This document shows positions 63,596-64,000 of a stretch of DNA of 64,000 nucleotides, one piece after another. The position numbers and the translations under genes are program-made. The notes under the pieces were generated by a model that worked only from the letters and a program-made list of their open reading frames with translations, did no database searches and was not told the origin of the DNA. Numbering within the stretch: position 1 is the stretch's first letter; each line of letters opens with the position of its first letter. Source of the DNA: Xanthomonas nasturtii (GTDB lineage: Bacteria; Pseudomonadota; Gammaproteobacteria; Xanthomonadales; Xanthomonadaceae); assembly GCF_001660815.1 (NCBI RefSeq), contig NZ_LYMI01000078.1, positions 95,977 to 159,976 of the forward strand. The letters are read 5' to 3'.

Positions 63596-63723
63596 GACGT
63601 TCGCCGATGGCCTGTCTCACCATGGTTAGAAGGCTTGCATACTCTGCCGGAAGCTGCATGGGCGCAAATGACGCTGCTGCTTTAAAACGTGGGAAATCTC
63701 AGGGTAAAGCTGACCCGCTAATT
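63596..63723. repeat. Direct repeat unit 2 (~130 bp), interrupted at its end
   Basis: Second copy of the unit at 63434-63564. Copy 1 continues with AATTGCACCTGACCCCGTTC, while copy 2 changes to unrelated sequence after CTAATT, the point where the IS left end is proposed. Confidence 0.8.
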
Positions 63724-63735
63724 GGTCGCCCCTGA
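63622..63735 (+). CDS. Small repeat ORF, copy 2
   Basis: A 37-residue frame MVRRLAYSAGSCMGANDAAA... with the last codons probably supplied by IS sequence. Same frame and similar residues as copy 1. Confidence 0.35.
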   Translation: MVRRLAYSAGSCMGANDAAALKRGKSQGKADPLIGRP

Positions 63736-64000
63736 AAAACCCCCAAACCACATCCATTGCAGGGCGTCCCCCGCGTTTTCGGCGTGCTGGAACTGCCAGT
63801 TTTCGTTAATGTACGCACTGGTTTCTGGCAGTTTTCGCCCATGCGCACACGCCGTCCCGCTGCCGATCACTTACCTGCCGATGAGTTGTTTCGTTCGCGT
63901 CTGGAAAACCAGATCGACCTGCGCCATCCACTGGTTCAACTAAGCCATCGGCTGCCGTGGAGTGCGTTGGAGCAGGCGCTATCGCCACGATTGCCGGCCA
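63722..64000 (+). mobile_element. IS5-family insertion sequence, left part
   Basis: Begins where repeat unit 2 diverges from unit 1, and contains the start of an IS5-type transposase gene running off the window. A CTAA at 63718-63721 fits the YTAR target duplication typical of the IS5 group. The exact terminal inverted repeat cannot be confirmed since the right end is not in the window. Confidence 0.7.
63841..64000 (+). CDS. IS5-family transposase, N-terminal part
   Basis: The frame starts at ATG 63841 and is open to the end of the window (53 codons). The start MRTRRPAADHLPADELFRSR and then LENQIDLRHPLVQLSHRLPW resembles the N-terminal domain of IS5-group DDE transposases. The DDE residues lie beyond the window. 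A short A/T-richer non-coding stretch, with CTGCCAGTTTTCG/CTGGCAGTTTTCG near-repeats, lies between the IS end and this start. Confidence 0.75.
   Translation, partial: MRTRRPAADHLPADELFRSRLENQIDLRHPLVQLSHRLPWSALEQALSPRLPA

Overview
The window is high-GC, densely coding chromosomal DNA from a Xanthomonas, recognised from the complete rpf (DSF quorum-sensing) cluster. RpfF is 289 residues with Glu141 and Glu161. RpfC is 726 residues with His198, Asp512 and His657. RpfG is an HD-GYP response regulator with Asp80. rpfH is present, as in X. campestris pv. campestris and unlike X. citri/axonopodis, so an X. campestris-like lineage is the best guess. I saw no tRNA, rRNA or CRISPR array. The species call rests on recalled family knowledge, not on a search.

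Layout: (1) 1-8 kb holds the end of the aconitase gene (rpfA), rpfB, rpfF, then on the other strand rpfG-rpfH-rpfC, which converges on rpfF. (2) 8-15.2 kb holds lysS, prfB (with the programmed +1 frameshift), a DUF1176 gene, recJ, rpfE and greA. (3) 15.2-21.4 kb holds carB, a four-helix-bundle (23S IVP/Avd-like) gene lodged between carB and carA and flanked by 30-bp inverted repeats, then carA and dapB. carA to recJ reads as one tightly overlapped minus-strand operon. (4) 21.7-31 kb holds a MOSC protein, an aminotransferase, the feoAB iron transporter, leucine-degradation genes, a 3-hydroxyacyl-CoA-type SDR and efpL. (5) 31-40 kb holds envelope proteins, a divergent D-2-hydroxyglutarate dehydrogenase/serA pair, a Nudix hydrolase and two tandem amino-acid permeases. 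(6) 40.6-45.6 kb holds the methionine-salvage genes mtnB-mtnD-mtnC, a frame-disrupted C13-type peptidase and a secreted phosphoesterase. (7) 45.8-55 kb holds the whole histidine operon (a TrpR-like regulator followed by hisGDCBHAFIE) and hisS. (8) 55-62.4 kb holds an FNR-like regulator, an L,D-transpeptidase, and thrA-thrB-thrC with a threonine-rich leader peptide upstream. (9) 62.7-64 kb has a TspO gene with a broken N-terminus, a duplicated small ORF repeat and the left part of an IS5-family insertion sequence running off the window.

How the parts work together: RpfB and RpfF handle fatty-acid and DSF metabolism. RpfC senses DSF and signals to RpfG, which hydrolyses cyclic di-GMP. The thr, his and car operons are classical biosynthetic units with cis control visible in sequence: a thr leader peptide with a downstream hairpin, and a 13-bp palindrome in front of the TrpR-like gene that heads the his operon. 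SerA and D-2-hydroxyglutarate dehydrogenase probably form a redox couple.

The less explained features are the repeat-flanked IVP cassette inside carAB, a related inverted repeat touching the efpL start codon, an EthD-like gene inverted inside the thr locus, the A7 frameshift in tspO, and the small duplicated ORFs interrupted by the IS.
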